Shown one piece after another: positions 34,640 through 43,063 of a DNA stretch of 64,000 bases (position 1 is its first letter; each line of letters begins with the position of its first letter). The notes below the pieces were generated by a model. That model did not search any database, was not told where the DNA came from, and worked only from the letters and a program-made list of their open reading frames with translations. The stretch is from DASTPP01 sp035762175 (GTDB taxonomy: Bacteria; Myxococcota_A; Polyangia; Polyangiales; Polyangiaceae). The position numbers and the translations under genes are program-made. The DNA is taken from contig DASTPP010000020.1 in NCBI GenBank assembly GCA_035762175.1, forward strand, positions 41,301 through 105,300, given 5' to 3'.

Positions 34640-34892
34640 CGCGCCCCCCCGAGCGCGCGCACCACCTCGGCCAGCAAGGCGGGGTCGGAGCCGAGGGCGA
34701 CGCGTACGCGCACGGCGCCGACCTCGAGCACCCGGTCCGGGGCGCCGGCCCCGGCGCCAGCGTCGGCTTGCTCGGCACGACGCGCACGAAGCGTGGCGAG
34801 GGCTCGGCCGGCCCGAGCCGCTGGGCCCACCAGCGCAGGGCGGAGGCGGAGTCGCCCCGCCCCCGGACGAAGTGGTCGAGAGGCCGTTGTGC
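34636..34892 (-). pseudogene. IS66 TnpA remnant, frameshifted
   Basis: One frame reads SASALRWWAQRLGPAEPSP then RVVPSKPTLA; the continuation RVLEVGAVRVRVALGSD, LAEVVRALGGAR is in another frame. The N-terminal HTH is missing too. The shift falls near 34755 in GGCGCCGGGGCCGGCGCC-type sequence. Confidence 0.75.
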
Positions 34893-34905
34893 TCGGCACT
34901 CTTAG
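34886..34905 (-). mobile_element. Terminal inverted repeat of the IS66 element
   Basis: GTTGTGCTCGGCACTC (34886-34901) plus TTAG marks the end of the element upstream of tnpA. The same terminus, in both orientations, bounds a 75-bp mini-element at 46350-46424. Confidence 0.7.
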
Positions 34906-35168
34906 CCTTCGGTTGGTCGCCACCAAGTGCCACCTTGTACGGGAAGCCTTCGACGCGTAGCCGCCGAACCCCGGCTTCGAGAATTGGCCCCCGCTCGGGC
35001 GTCTCGGTCGAGCGTGGCTGTCAGCGCCGCCTCGAAGCGCAGCAGGCCCGCCCGCTCGTTGCGCTGCTAGTACCGGAGGAGCGCTTCGAGTCTGCGGCAA
35101 CGTAGTGTTCCGCCAAGACCTTGTCGGTGCAGCGTGCTTTCGGTCGTCCAAGCCACACCGGAGCTCGC

Positions 35169-36398
35169 ATGCGCATCCACCACGCCCACGCCTTGACCGT
35201 CGGTGTCTCGTCCTACCGTTACGTCCGCCCGCTTCCCCGAACGTTTGACGCCGAGGACGTCGCCGCCCTGCTTCGCGACCCCCAGGCCGGCGCCTACCCG
35301 CCCGAGCAGGTGCACTCGCTGGTCGAGGGCGAGGCGACCAAGGCGGGCCTGCTCACAGCCCTGGACGAGCTCGCGGCGCGGGTGCCCGAGGACGGCACCG
35401 CGCTCGTCTACTTCTCGGGGCACGGAGGCCGGTCCGCCGGAGGTGGGAGCGAGTGCTACCTGTTGCCGGTCGAGGCGCAGGGCGAGAGTGATGCAGCCCT
35501 GGCCGAGACGGCCATTTCGGCGCGGCAGTTGGGCGAGCGGCTGCGGGCCATCCGGGCCGTGCGGCTGACGGTGGTGCTCGATTGCTGTCGGGCCGCGGGC
35601 ATCGCTGACGTCAAAGACGCGGAGCCCTTCGCGCTCGACGGAACGCTCGCCCCCGGTGCCCTCACCGCCCTGGCCAAGGGGCGGGGGCGGGCGGTGCTGG
35701 CCGGTTCGCGCGTCGATGGCTTCGCCTTCGTGCGACCGGGCGAGCGTCACGGCGTGTTCACCCGGCACTTGCTCGAGGGGCTGCGCGGGGCGGCCGGCGG
35801 AGTGGGGGGCGTGGTGCGGGTGTGCGACCTGTTCCACTACGTGCAGCAGAAGGTGGCGGCCGAGGTGCCGGGTCAGCGGCCGGTTTTCAAAGCGGAGCTG
35901 GAAGAGAACTACCCGCTGGCTCTTTTCCGCGGGGGCGCCACCCCGCCCGTGGTGTTGCCGGCGTCGGGTGACGCGTTTCGCTACGACGCCTTCATCAGCT
36001 ACCGGCGCGAGGAGCCCGACCGGAACTGGGTGGAGAAGCGGCTGGTGCCGCGGCTCGAGGGGTTCGGGCTTCGGCTCTGCCTCGAGAAGCGCGACTTTCG
36101 GCTAGGGGCGTCGCGCCTTCGGGAAATGGAGCGGGCAGTAGCCGAGAGCCGGTACACTCTAGCGGTGCTCTCGCCAGTCTATCTTGGCGGGTCCTTCGAG
36201 GACTTCGAGGCGCTCTTGGCGCAGCACCAAGCGACAGAGGAGAGGGCGCCGCGGTTTGTGCCGCTCCTGCGGGAGGATTGCGGCCCGCGGTTGGGAATTC
36301 GGGCAGTGTTGAGTCTAGACATGCGTGACGAGGAGGAGTTCGAGGCGAACGTTGCGAGACTGGCGCTGCAGTTGCGTGAACCGTTGAGAGCGTGTTGA
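35169..36398 (+). CDS. Caspase (metacaspase-like) domain fused to a TIR domain
   Basis: A 409-aa cytosolic protein. Residues about 5-250 are a caspase/C14 peptidase with His 85 (YFSGHGG) and the Cys of LDCCRAAG (about 140). From about residue 268 a TIR domain follows, with YDAFISYRREEPDRNWVEKR, a BB-loop-like LCLEKRDFRLGASR and TLAVLSPVYLGGS. A Glu two to six residues after SPVYLGGSF could be the NADase Glu. The ATG at 35169 has GGAG 5 bases upstream. Joining two death effectors in one chain suggests that one domain gates the other. An IS66 remnant separates it from the TIR-STAND gene, and an IS5 scar lies 8 bases after its stop. Confidence 0.9.
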   Translation: MRIHHAHALTVGVSSYRYVRPLPRTFDAEDVAALLRDPQAGAYPPEQVHSLVEGEATKAGLLTALDELAARVPEDGTALVYFSGHGGRSAGGGSECYLLPVEAQGESDAALAETAISARQLGERLRAIRAVRLTVVLDCCRAAGIADVKDAEPFALDGTLAPGALTALAKGRGRAVLAGSRVDGFAFVRPGERHGVFTRHLLEGLRGAAGGVGGVVRVCDLFHYVQQKVAAEVPGQRPVFKAELEENYPLALFRGGATPPVVLPASGDAFRYDAFISYRREEPDRNWVEKRLVPRLEGFGLRLCLEKRDFRLGASRLREMERAVAESRYTLAVLSPVYLGGSFEDFEALLAQHQATEERAPRFVPLLREDCGPRLGIRAVLSLDMRDEEEFEANVARLALQLREPLRAC

Positions 36399-36405
36399 AC
36401 TGGAT

Positions 36406-36690
36406 TCATGCAGCATGAGCTCGCGCAGATCGACGCAGGGCGAGGTCGGCCATCGTGAACTCGATCCACGCCTGCGCCGATGCGCTCGTGCGGTCGTAGT
36501 CTTTGCTCAACACGCGGAAGAACGTAAACCAGCCGTACGTCCGCTCGACCTCCCATCGCAGCTTGAGCGGAACGAAGCCAGGCGTGTTCGCGGGTTTCGA
36601 AGAGACCTCGACAGCTATCCCCGTTTCGTCCGACGCCTCGTCAACGACGTCTTTACGAAAGCCGACGACGACAAGGTGTATTCGGATTCG
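36406..36690 (-). pseudogene. IS5-family transposase C-terminal remnant
   Basis: The minus strand reads PGFVPLKLRWEVERTYGWF, RVLSKDYDRTSASAQAWIEF and TMADLALRR before TGA. This is the C-terminal Y-(2)-R-(3)-E region of IS5 transposases with the catalytic Glu in VERTYGW. The rest is lost. Confidence 0.8.
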
Positions 36691-36809
36691 GATCGGGTCG
36701 GAGGCGGCGGGCTCATCCCGGGCAGTGTAGCACGAATTTCAGTTCAACACACTCTTGGGTGCCTCCTCGGTTACGTACGAAGAGTTGCGTGCGAAGAATC
36801 GCGATTGAG

Positions 36810-37172
36810 CCTTCGCGACAAATCGCCAAAGAGCTCGCCGCCAACGAGTCGCCCAGCACGCTCCCGGCCGACATCGAAGGCGGCGGCGGCTCGACCTGCG
36901 CGGTCACCGTCACCGGCCGCCTCGCCTGCGTCGGCAGCAACACCAACGGCCAGCTCGGCGACGGCGCCTTCGTCAACCGCACCACCCCCGTGCTGACCGC
37001 CAACCTGGCCAACGTCACCCAGGCCAGCACCGGCATCGTGCACTCGTGCGCCGTGCACTCGGGCGGCCGCGTCGCGTGCTGGGGCACCAACGCCAGCGGC
37101 CAGCTCGGCCCGGGCAACAACAACCACACCACGGGCCCCGCCCCCTTCGGCGCCATCTCCCTGACGAGCTGA
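36810..37172 (+). pseudogene. RCC1-repeat protein remnant
   Basis: Two RCC1 blades are legible: TCAVTVTGRLACVGSNTNGQ-LGDG and SCAVHSGGRVACWGTNASGQ-LGPG. The reading frame upstream belongs to the IS scar, and no signal peptide or start is present. Intact relatives have seven or more blades. Confidence 0.7.
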
Positions 37173-37198
37173 ACTATGGCTTTGCCCCGGCGTCGGCG

Positions 37199-39004
37199 CT
37201 ATTCGCAGTCGATGATGCCGCTCTCGGGCGTCAGGTACGCGGGGCAACCGAAGAGGCGCGGGTAGGCGTCGGCGTCGTTGCAAAAGGGTCGGTTCGGGGT
37301 CGGCGCGTCCGAGCAGAGCGCGCCGCCGCGGGCGTAGGCGCTGTCTTGCAGGTGCACGACGAAGTACGAGGCGGCGAGTTGGCCTTCGGCCTCGCAGCGA
37401 ACGACGCCGTCGTCGTCGGGGGCGATGGGCGCCCCGGGCAGGCCGCACTCGGGCGCCGCCGGGCTCATGGTCAGCCCGTTCTGGCGCGCAACGTAGGCCC
37501 GGGCCCGGCTCGAGGGGGCGCCTTCGGGCAGCGAGACGCGGGCCTCGAGGCGGTAGCGCGTGCAATCTCCGTCGGCGTCGAGGCCGAGGCAAGCCACCGT
37601 GGCCGAAGCCGTGCCCACCTGGCCGCGGTAGGCGACCGGAGGCGCGGGGTTGAGCAGCGGTGCCCCGTCGTCGAGGGCCTCGGCCGAGAGCGCCCCGCCG
37701 ACCACGAGGGTCTCTTTTCGAACGGGGTCGTAGACCGCCGAGGCGCCGACCCGCGGGCCCGGCACGGCGTCGCCGACCGGCACGCGCGCCCAGGACACGC
37801 CCTTTTCGCGGGTCTCGATTCGCCACAGATCGGCCTTCGCGCGTTCGAGCCCGCGGGCGCGGTCGCCCGAGCCGATCAAGGTCTGCCCCCCCGCGGTCAT
37901 GGCCGCCCAGGCGAACAGGCGCGCGCCGGGCATGACGTAGGCCCCGGGCTCGTACAAACCCTTCTCGTCGGTGGCCCACCTCGCCGAAGAAAAATGCGTG
38001 GACGACCAGCCGGCGCCCGTGAACGAGAGCACGTCGCCGCTGCCCCACGGAAAGGGCGCGGTGGGGTCGGCCCCGCCGAAGCTCATCGCCTGCGCCACCG
38101 CGCCGAACGACACCGGCATCGCCGCGAACCCGCGCCGCGCGAAGCACGAGCCCTCGCCCGCGCAGAGGCGCACCCAGGTGGTGCCGTCGAAGCGCCAGGT
38201 GTCGTCGCGCAGCTCGCCGCCGGGGCCCGTGCCGCCGAAGAGCAGCAGGCCGTCGCCCGTCCACGAGAGGGCGGCGCCGGCGCGGGGCGAGGGCCAGTTG
38301 GCTTCGGTTTGCGGCTCGGGGGGCGTGACGCGCGCCCAGCTCAGGCGGCGCGTGCCGTTGGGCAGCGAGTTGAGCTCGAGCCGCCAGAAGTCGCCCCAGA
38401 CCTCGGGGCCCTTGCCGCCGAACAGGTACGCACCGGCCTTGCCCGCCTCGGCAAAGGGAGCGTACGCGAACGCGACGCCCTGCCGGGGGGCGGGCACGCT
38501 GCCCGCGACGCCGCCGCCGACGCCGAGCTGCCACTCGCCCCCGCAGCGCACGGCCACGTCGTTGCGAAAGCGCCGCCCGGCCGGCCCCACGTCGAAGCCG
38601 CCGAAGAGCACCGCGCAGTTTTGCTCGCCGCCGTAAAACGTGAGCCCCGCGTCGGCCCGGGGGGCCGGCGGCGTTCGGCCCCCGGCCGGAAACCACGTGG
38701 GCGTCTCGAACGGAATGCCCTCGAACGACGGGCCGCCCCCGGGCCACGCCGGGCCGGCCCCCCCTTGGCCCCACGGCGGCACGTCGGGCGCGGACGGCAC
38801 CCACCCGCCGCCCGTGCCCCCGGTGCCGTCGCCCCGGCCGTAGGGCCGCCCGGGGTCGCCGGCCGTTTGCCCGCCCTCGCCCTCGGCGCCCCCGATCGGA
38901 CACCCGAGGGCGAGCACGCCGAGCAGACCGCCCCAGGCGGCGAGCCCCCGAGGCATCGTGACCCGCCGCACCTTCGTGTCACGCCGACCCGCGTCGTGCT
39001 TCAT
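37199..39004 (-). CDS. Kelch-repeat lipoprotein
   Basis: A 601-aa exported protein. The N-terminus has a basic start and a hydrophobic core ending VLALGC (lipobox). A Gly/Pro-rich linker covers residues about 30-95. Kelch-type blades follow, with repeated LFGGFDVGP, YLFGGKGPEVWGDFWRLE, LLLFGGTGPGGELRDDTWRF and LVVGGALSAEALDDG, so a six-bladed propeller is expected. The Cys-rich tail (CSDAPTPNRPFCNDAD, ESGIIDCE) is duplicated as a pseudogene fragment at 26094. AAAGG lies 8 bases before the ATG at 39004; an ATG at 38956 is an alternative. Cell-surface location is likely; the ligand is unknown. Confidence 0.88.
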   Translation of the reverse strand: MKHDAGRRDTKVRRVTMPRGLAAWGGLLGVLALGCPIGGAEGEGGQTAGDPGRPYGRGDGTGGTGGGWVPSAPDVPPWGQGGAGPAWPGGGPSFEGIPFETPTWFPAGGRTPPAPRADAGLTFYGGEQNCAVLFGGFDVGPAGRRFRNDVAVRCGGEWQLGVGGGVAGSVPAPRQGVAFAYAPFAEAGKAGAYLFGGKGPEVWGDFWRLELNSLPNGTRRLSWARVTPPEPQTEANWPSPRAGAALSWTGDGLLLFGGTGPGGELRDDTWRFDGTTWVRLCAGEGSCFARRGFAAMPVSFGAVAQAMSFGGADPTAPFPWGSGDVLSFTGAGWSSTHFSSARWATDEKGLYEPGAYVMPGARLFAWAAMTAGGQTLIGSGDRARGLERAKADLWRIETREKGVSWARVPVGDAVPGPRVGASAVYDPVRKETLVVGGALSAEALDDGAPLLNPAPPVAYRGQVGTASATVACLGLDADGDCTRYRLEARVSLPEGAPSSRARAYVARQNGLTMSPAAPECGLPGAPIAPDDDGVVRCEAEGQLAASYFVVHLQDSAYARGGALCSDAPTPNRPFCNDADAYPRLFGCPAYLTPESGIIDCE

Positions 39005-39017
39005 CGCCCCGCCTTTC

Positions 39018-39081
39018 GTCGCCCGCCCGTCTACGACCCGAGGGGAAAAGTCGCCCGCCCGTTTACGACCCGAGGGAAAGA
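39018..39081. repeat. Two direct 32-bp repeats upstream of the kelch gene
   Basis: GTCGCCCGCCCGTCTACGAC and the following CCGAGGGGAAAA (39018-39049) recur at 39050-39081 with few changes, 14 bases before the start codon of the kelch lipoprotein on the other strand. They may be regulator sites or a local duplication. Confidence 0.65.
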
Positions 39082-39246
39082 GCGCCCCCGCGCGGGCCCC
39101 GCGGCGATCTCGCCCCGGACTGCCCGCCCCACGGCCCAGCATAGCAGAGGCGAGCCCGGCGGCGGCCCGACGAGGCGCCGGGCCGCCAGCCGAGCCCGTC
39201 GACGCCGCCTTCGGGCTCGAAGGGCCCGGGGGAGGGCGCACAGAGG

Positions 39247-39296
39247 GCGCACAGCGCACAGCGCACAGCGCACAGCGCACAGGCTGAAGCCTGTGC
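39247..39296. repeat. Five tandem GCGCACA heptamers and a 9-bp hairpin
   Basis: GCGCACA is repeated five times (39247-39281), running into the perfect hairpin GCACAGGCT-GA-AGCCTGTGC (39277-39296). The region 39082-39636 contains no supported gene apart from this. Confidence 0.75.
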
Positions 39297-39636
39297 TACG
39301 GCGAGCCCCGCGCGAACGGCCATCAAAGCCCGGCTCCCTGGCCGGGCTCTCCGGTGCCGGTGGCGCGGCGGTCGGGGCGAAGGGTCGGGCGCGCGGGTTG
39401 ACGGCGTGCACCCTGGCATGCGTCTTGCGGCGCGCTCGTTGCGATGGGCCGCAACCTTTTTCGTAAAACCCCGGTTGCCTTCTATCATCAATGCGCTAAA
39501 CCTCTGTTCAGGCGACGCGCCTTCGCACGCTGCGAGGCGGTTCGACGTCGCCCGGCCCATAGCGGCTCTCGCATCGGGTACGAGCCGACGCGAGAACCTG
39601 GGCCTCACCCGTTAACAAGCAACGGAGACGAGACTT

Positions 39637-40176
39637 ATGGCCAGAGTACCGCGCCGCCGCAAGAACGGCAAACCCGCCCCGGCGGCCCTGCCCCCGCCGC
39701 CCGAAACGCGCCCCGAGCGCGACCCACCCCCGCCCAAGCTCTGCCCCGCCGACGAGCTCGACGCCCGCCTCGAAGACACGGGCGAGGGCGCCTTCTTGCA
39801 CGGCCTCGAGCAGCGCGTGGTCTACCCGACCTTGGTCGAAGAGGTGACTGCCGCCGGCATGCGCATCATGAAGGTCATTCGTGAGCACGACGATCCCGCC
39901 CTCTGGTCGTGGTACGAAGACCTTGAATGCGATCTCGGCTTCGTCCGCGAGCGCGCCGCGTTCAGTATCGGGTGGGAGCACGGGTCGGCCGACGGCCGCG
40001 CCGAGTTCTTCCGCAGCCAGGCGCCCGCGCTGAGCAAGAAGGCCAAGCGCCTGGCCGACCAGGCGCGTTCGCTCGTCGTCAACGGGGGGGTAACTCCGCA
40101 CGAGGCGACGGCGATTCTGCTCGAGACGGCCTGGGCCATTTTGCACACGAAACCGGCCCCATCGTACGAGGGCTGA
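39637..40176 (+). CDS. Hypothetical protein, 179 aa
   Basis: A soluble protein with a basic, Pro-rich start (MARVPRRRKNGKPAPAAL). The rest appears mainly helical: LCPADELDARLEDTGEG, LEQRVVYPTLVEEVTAAGM, WYEDLECDLGFVRERAAFS, SKKAKRLADQARSLVVNGG. The end LETAWAILHTKPAPSYEG is similar to that of the small frameshifted gene at 29256, and the same terminator-like repeat follows both. CGGAG lies about 12 bases before the ATG at 39637. The family is unknown to me. The gene continues into a 75-aa gene downstream after the terminator. Confidence 0.65.
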   Translation: MARVPRRRKNGKPAPAALPPPPETRPERDPPPPKLCPADELDARLEDTGEGAFLHGLEQRVVYPTLVEEVTAAGMRIMKVIREHDDPALWSWYEDLECDLGFVRERAAFSIGWEHGSADGRAEFFRSQAPALSKKAKRLADQARSLVVNGGVTPHEATAILLETAWAILHTKPAPSYEG

Positions 40177-40184
40177 TCGGCGCA

Positions 40185-40214
40185 TCGGGGCGGGCGCTCG
40201 GTGGCCCGCCCCGA
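40185..40214 (+). terminator. Terminator hairpin, copy 2
   Basis: TCGGGGCGGGC pairs with GCCCGCCCCGA around GCTCGGTG, 8 bases after the stop at 40176. It is nearly identical to the hairpin and flank at 29496-29570. Confidence 0.75.
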
Positions 40215-40252
40215 CGTGCGTCCGGCCCCCTGCGGGGGGGCACCTGGGGTGC

Positions 40253-40258
40253 TAGGCT
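40253..40258 (+). promoter_or_regulatory. -10-like TAGGCT at leaderless distance
   Basis: CTAGGCTCGCGTCATG leads into the 75-aa gene. The identical 16 bases stand at 48689-48704, after the hairpin array and before another ATG. Confidence 0.45.
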
Positions 40259-40264
40259 CGCGTC

Positions 40265-40492
40265 ATGACGATTGGCGCCGACGCAGCACGTTTGGTCGAG
40301 AATTTGCGGCTGACGTTCGAGTTGCACGAAGCGGGCGTCGATCGCATGCGGCAGAACTTGCGCCGGCGCTGGCCCGAGGCATCCGAAGAAGACCTCGAGG
40401 CTCGCCTCCTGGCGTGGCTCCGCGAGCGGCCGGGCGCCGAGCTGGGCGACGCCGAGGGCGAGATCGTCCCGTGGCCGCGGCCTAGCCGGTAA
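40265..40492 (+). CDS. Small hypothetical protein, 75 aa
   Basis: A short, highly charged, helical protein (AARLVENLRLTFELHEAGVD, MRQNLRRRWPEASEEDLE, LLAWLRERPGAE). In other genomes I believe such proteins often precede a nucleotidyltransferase gene, forming a toxin-antitoxin-like pair; no such partner follows here, although a nucleotidyltransferase remnant lies in the related locus at 29637. The ATG at 40265 has a TAGGCT box at leaderless distance. The pairing is inference from memory, not something visible in this window. Confidence 0.65.
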   Translation: MTIGADAARLVENLRLTFELHEAGVDRMRQNLRRRWPEASEEDLEARLLAWLRERPGAELGDAEGEIVPWPRPSR

Positions 40493-40999
40493 GCGCGGGT
40501 TGTGCACGTGGCCGGCAGTCCTCGGCCCTCTCTTAATGAAGGTGGGTGGGGTACGCGACGTGGTCGACGTGCCCGGCGGCGCCGCCGAGCTTCGCTTGAC
40601 CGCCGATCCGGTCATCGCGCTCGACGAGCCCCTCAGGGCGGGCGCATCAAATAGCAGGCAATTCCAAGCACTTGCGCTCCGAGGCTCCGCTGCCGGGGTC
40701 CCAGCCGCACGTGCGATGTCAGCGCGGACACGGCGCTCCCCTGCGTCTCTCCCGGGGACGCGCTTCGGCCTCACCGGCGAGCCGAAGCAGGCTATCATCT
40801 GGAAATCACACACTTTCTGATGCGCCCGCCCTGGGGGGCCCCCTGGCGGCTTGAACGTTGCCCGCTACGCAACGGCGGCAACGTTGCATCACGGCGATGG
40901 CCAGGGCGGGCGCGCTGCTGGCACTGCCGAGTTTGCTGGCCTGCGCCCACGGGCAGAGCGGGCCTGCCGACACGAAGTGCTTTCCAGTGAACGGCCGCC
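40493..40999. other. Gene-poor region after the 75-aa gene
   Basis: A frame at 40534-40650 (VRDVVDVPGGAAELRLTADP) is protein-like but has no clear start or family. The GC content falls from about 40640 onward toward the diiron-oxygenase-like gene. Nothing else is supported. Confidence 0.35.
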
Positions 41000-41692
41000 T
41001 CAAGAGCGCTCGAAAGCGGCGGCTTCCCGCGCGAGCCCTTCAAAAAGATTCCAAAGCAAGGTAGCGCCAAAAACGAGACCGCGCCGCACGTCGTCTTGAA
41101 CGTCTTTCCGCTCCAGACCCGGGCACAACTCGATGGCCTTCAAGAAATCGTTCGCATGCCCCACGTCGATGTCAGCATGCAACACATAGTGGGACAAATC
41201 TTCTCGGGCGAGCCACTGGTTCTTCACGATGGCGCTGCCAATTTTCGCAGAGTCGTTGGCGAACATGCGCTCTATCATGCAAAAGGCCGCCAACGCGTGC
41301 GGGACGCTGCCGAACCCGCACGCCCCCATCAACGCAGAGTTGAAGATTTGAACCTCTGGCCCTACGTCGATTTCGCGTGCCTCGCGCCGCATCTTGGCCG
41401 ACAAGCGGGCGAGCAGAGTGGTGAACGTGTTCTCGTGGCTGCTGGCTTTGTCTCCCTCGCCGTGCTCCTCCCAGACGTTTCGTTGCAGAAGCAACCGCTG
41501 GTCGAGGTTCTCCAAACGCGCCGAAAGAAGCGACATGGGACGATTGAAATGACGCACGGCGTAGAAGAACTGAGCCTGCGTATAGAGAAACCCCGCACTG
41601 CTCATCGCGTTCCCCGACAAGAGGCGGAAGAAGGTGTTGCCGCTGCGCTCGTAGCGCGCGCCGATCGAATCAACCAGCGTTCGAAGTTCCAT
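41000..41692 (-). CDS. Haem-oxygenase-like diiron protein (iron-containing redox enzyme family)
   Basis: A 230-aa all-helical cytosolic protein. Candidate metal ligands of haem-oxygenase-like diiron oxidases are seen in EEHGEGD, SSHENTFTTLL and SHYVLHADIDVGHANDFL; the last (H-x(3)-D-x(3)-H spacing) is a strong family signature. Members catalyse N-oxygenation, C-C cleavage or similar reactions in natural-product pathways. The start at 41692 was chosen because GAGGAG lies 6 bases upstream; two ATGs are adjacent. Base composition is markedly lower in GC than its neighbours, so it is probably acquired. No partner gene remains nearby. Confidence 0.8.
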   Translation of the reverse strand: MELRTLVDSIGARYERSGNTFFRLLSGNAMSSAGFLYTQAQFFYAVRHFNRPMSLLSARLENLDQRLLLQRNVWEEHGEGDKASSHENTFTTLLARLSAKMRREAREIDVGPEVQIFNSALMGACGFGSVPHALAAFCMIERMFANDSAKIGSAIVKNQWLAREDLSHYVLHADIDVGHANDFLKAIELCPGLERKDVQDDVRRGLVFGATLLWNLFEGLAREAAAFERS

Positions 41693-42500
41693 CATATTCT
41701 CCTCGAGAAAGAGCCCTCGCGGCACGCTCGCTTCGTAGCAGGCCAGAGCAAAAGGCTTCGCACCGAGACGGTCGCGCCCAAGTCACTTTCCTCAATCGAC
41801 GTTTCGAGAAAAATGCGCGACGCCTGCAGAGGGGGCCGAACCTGCTTCGCTGAAACCCTCTCGCCGCGCATCGCACCCGGCAGCGTAACGTGAAGACCAC
41901 CGGCCCTTCGAGCGTCTGCTTGAGTCTCGTCGTTTCAAGCGCGGCCGCATGTGAACTTACGTTAGGACAGCGAACGAAGCAAGAACGCACGCTCTCCTCC
42001 CTATACTACGCCTAGCTTCGGCGTTCGGCGTCCAGTTTCAGTGTCAACGGAAGGGGCGTGGGGCGCCGTGCCTGGGCCGACGTTCGCGCGCCTGGCCGAC
42101 GCGCTCCGACGACCGGCCGAGCCACGGTTCGATTCCCTATGCCTCCCATGGTCGCGCTCGCCGCCCTGCGCACCGAGGTGGCCGCCTACCGGCCCAACCC
42201 CATCGAGCTCGTCGACTCTCGCGCGAAGTGCGCCGCGACGTCCGGCCCCCCGGCCCGCGCGCCCCCCTCGCCGCCCAGCCCTCGCCGCCCCCGCCCCGTT
42301 CGCCATCTTCTTCGCCGCCCTCGCCCCGTCCGCCGTCTTCTTCGCCGCTTTTTCGTCATTTGGCGCCGATTTCCAGCGACAGCGGAAAGAACGCCAGGCC
42401 CGGCCCCCGCGTCGACCCGAGCGGGCCGGCTCGACGCGCGCGAGCGCCCGGCAAGGGCGACCTCCTCAGCCGGAAGCGAGTCTTGCGTGGCCGTCGAAAG
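41693..42500. other. Gene-poor region
   Basis: Upstream of the diiron gene the sequence is lower in GC (to about 42010), then GC-rich again. Several Pro/Arg-rich frames at 42041-42530 look like chance frames. No confident gene, repeat or promoter is seen. Confidence 0.4.
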
Positions 42501-42502
42501 GA

Positions 42503-42680
42503 ACGGGTAACCGTGGCTGCGAAGCGTAGACAGCGAGCGTATGGGCCGTGCGACCGAGCCCCGAAAGCAACCACGTCGGTGGGCGCCGACGGCGTAGGTA
42601 AGCCGGAAGGCAACACGGCGGCGATGGAGAGTAGGGCGGCCAGCCCGAAGCAGGTCGATGCGCCGCGGGCCCCCCGGGGT
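42503..42680 (+). ncRNA. Structured RNA, possible group II intron domain I remnant
   Basis: Short hairpins follow in series: ACGG-GTAA-CCGT (42503-42514), CGTCGG-TGGGCG-CCGACG (42574-42591), GCC-GGAA-GGC (42602-42611) and GGGC-GGCCA-GCCC (about 42633-42645). Two loops are GNRA tetraloops. The layout and phrases such as GTAAGCCGGAAGGCAACACG recall domain I of bacterial group II introns. No reverse transcriptase or domain V is found. Confidence 0.35.
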
Positions 42681-42681
42681 C

Positions 42682-42766
42682 TGATCCGAGCGGCGGGTGA
42701 CCTTGCCCGCTCGGAGGGCGGGTGCTCTGCTGGTTGAGCCGGAGGCGAGTTCAGGGTGCCCGAAGG
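42682..42766. mobile_element. MITE-like element, copy 2 (right end lost)
   Basis: About 85 bp match, nearly base for base, the reverse complement of the element at 33619-33728. The arm TCCGAGCGGCGGGTGACCTT at the left end is intact but the opposite arm is missing: the match ends at CGAAGG. Confidence 0.75.
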
Positions 42767-43063
42767 ACCCGAGAAGACGGCGTCGCCCCGGTCGCCAACT
42801 GCCGCCCGAAGCGGCCGGAGCCCGCCAAGGAGACGGCCGCCTTTCGAAGGGCGATACGGGTCGGAAGTGACAGCCACTGCGGCCTAGTCATCGAGGTCAG
42901 GCCCCCCGTCGCGAGAGTCCAAACGATGATCGGCCAAGTTTGGCTCAAGATCGGGCAACTTTACCCCCGAGGTGCACGAGGCTGCCGGTTTTTTAACGGC
43001 GTCTATCAAGACCCGGGGTGACCCCCCGGGCCGAATTCAGGCGGCGGGGCCTCGCCCATCGCG

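Noticed and set aside
39247..39296. Frame reading Cys-Ala-Val-Arg repeats over the heptamers
   Set aside because: It is a simple-repeat artefact without start signal.
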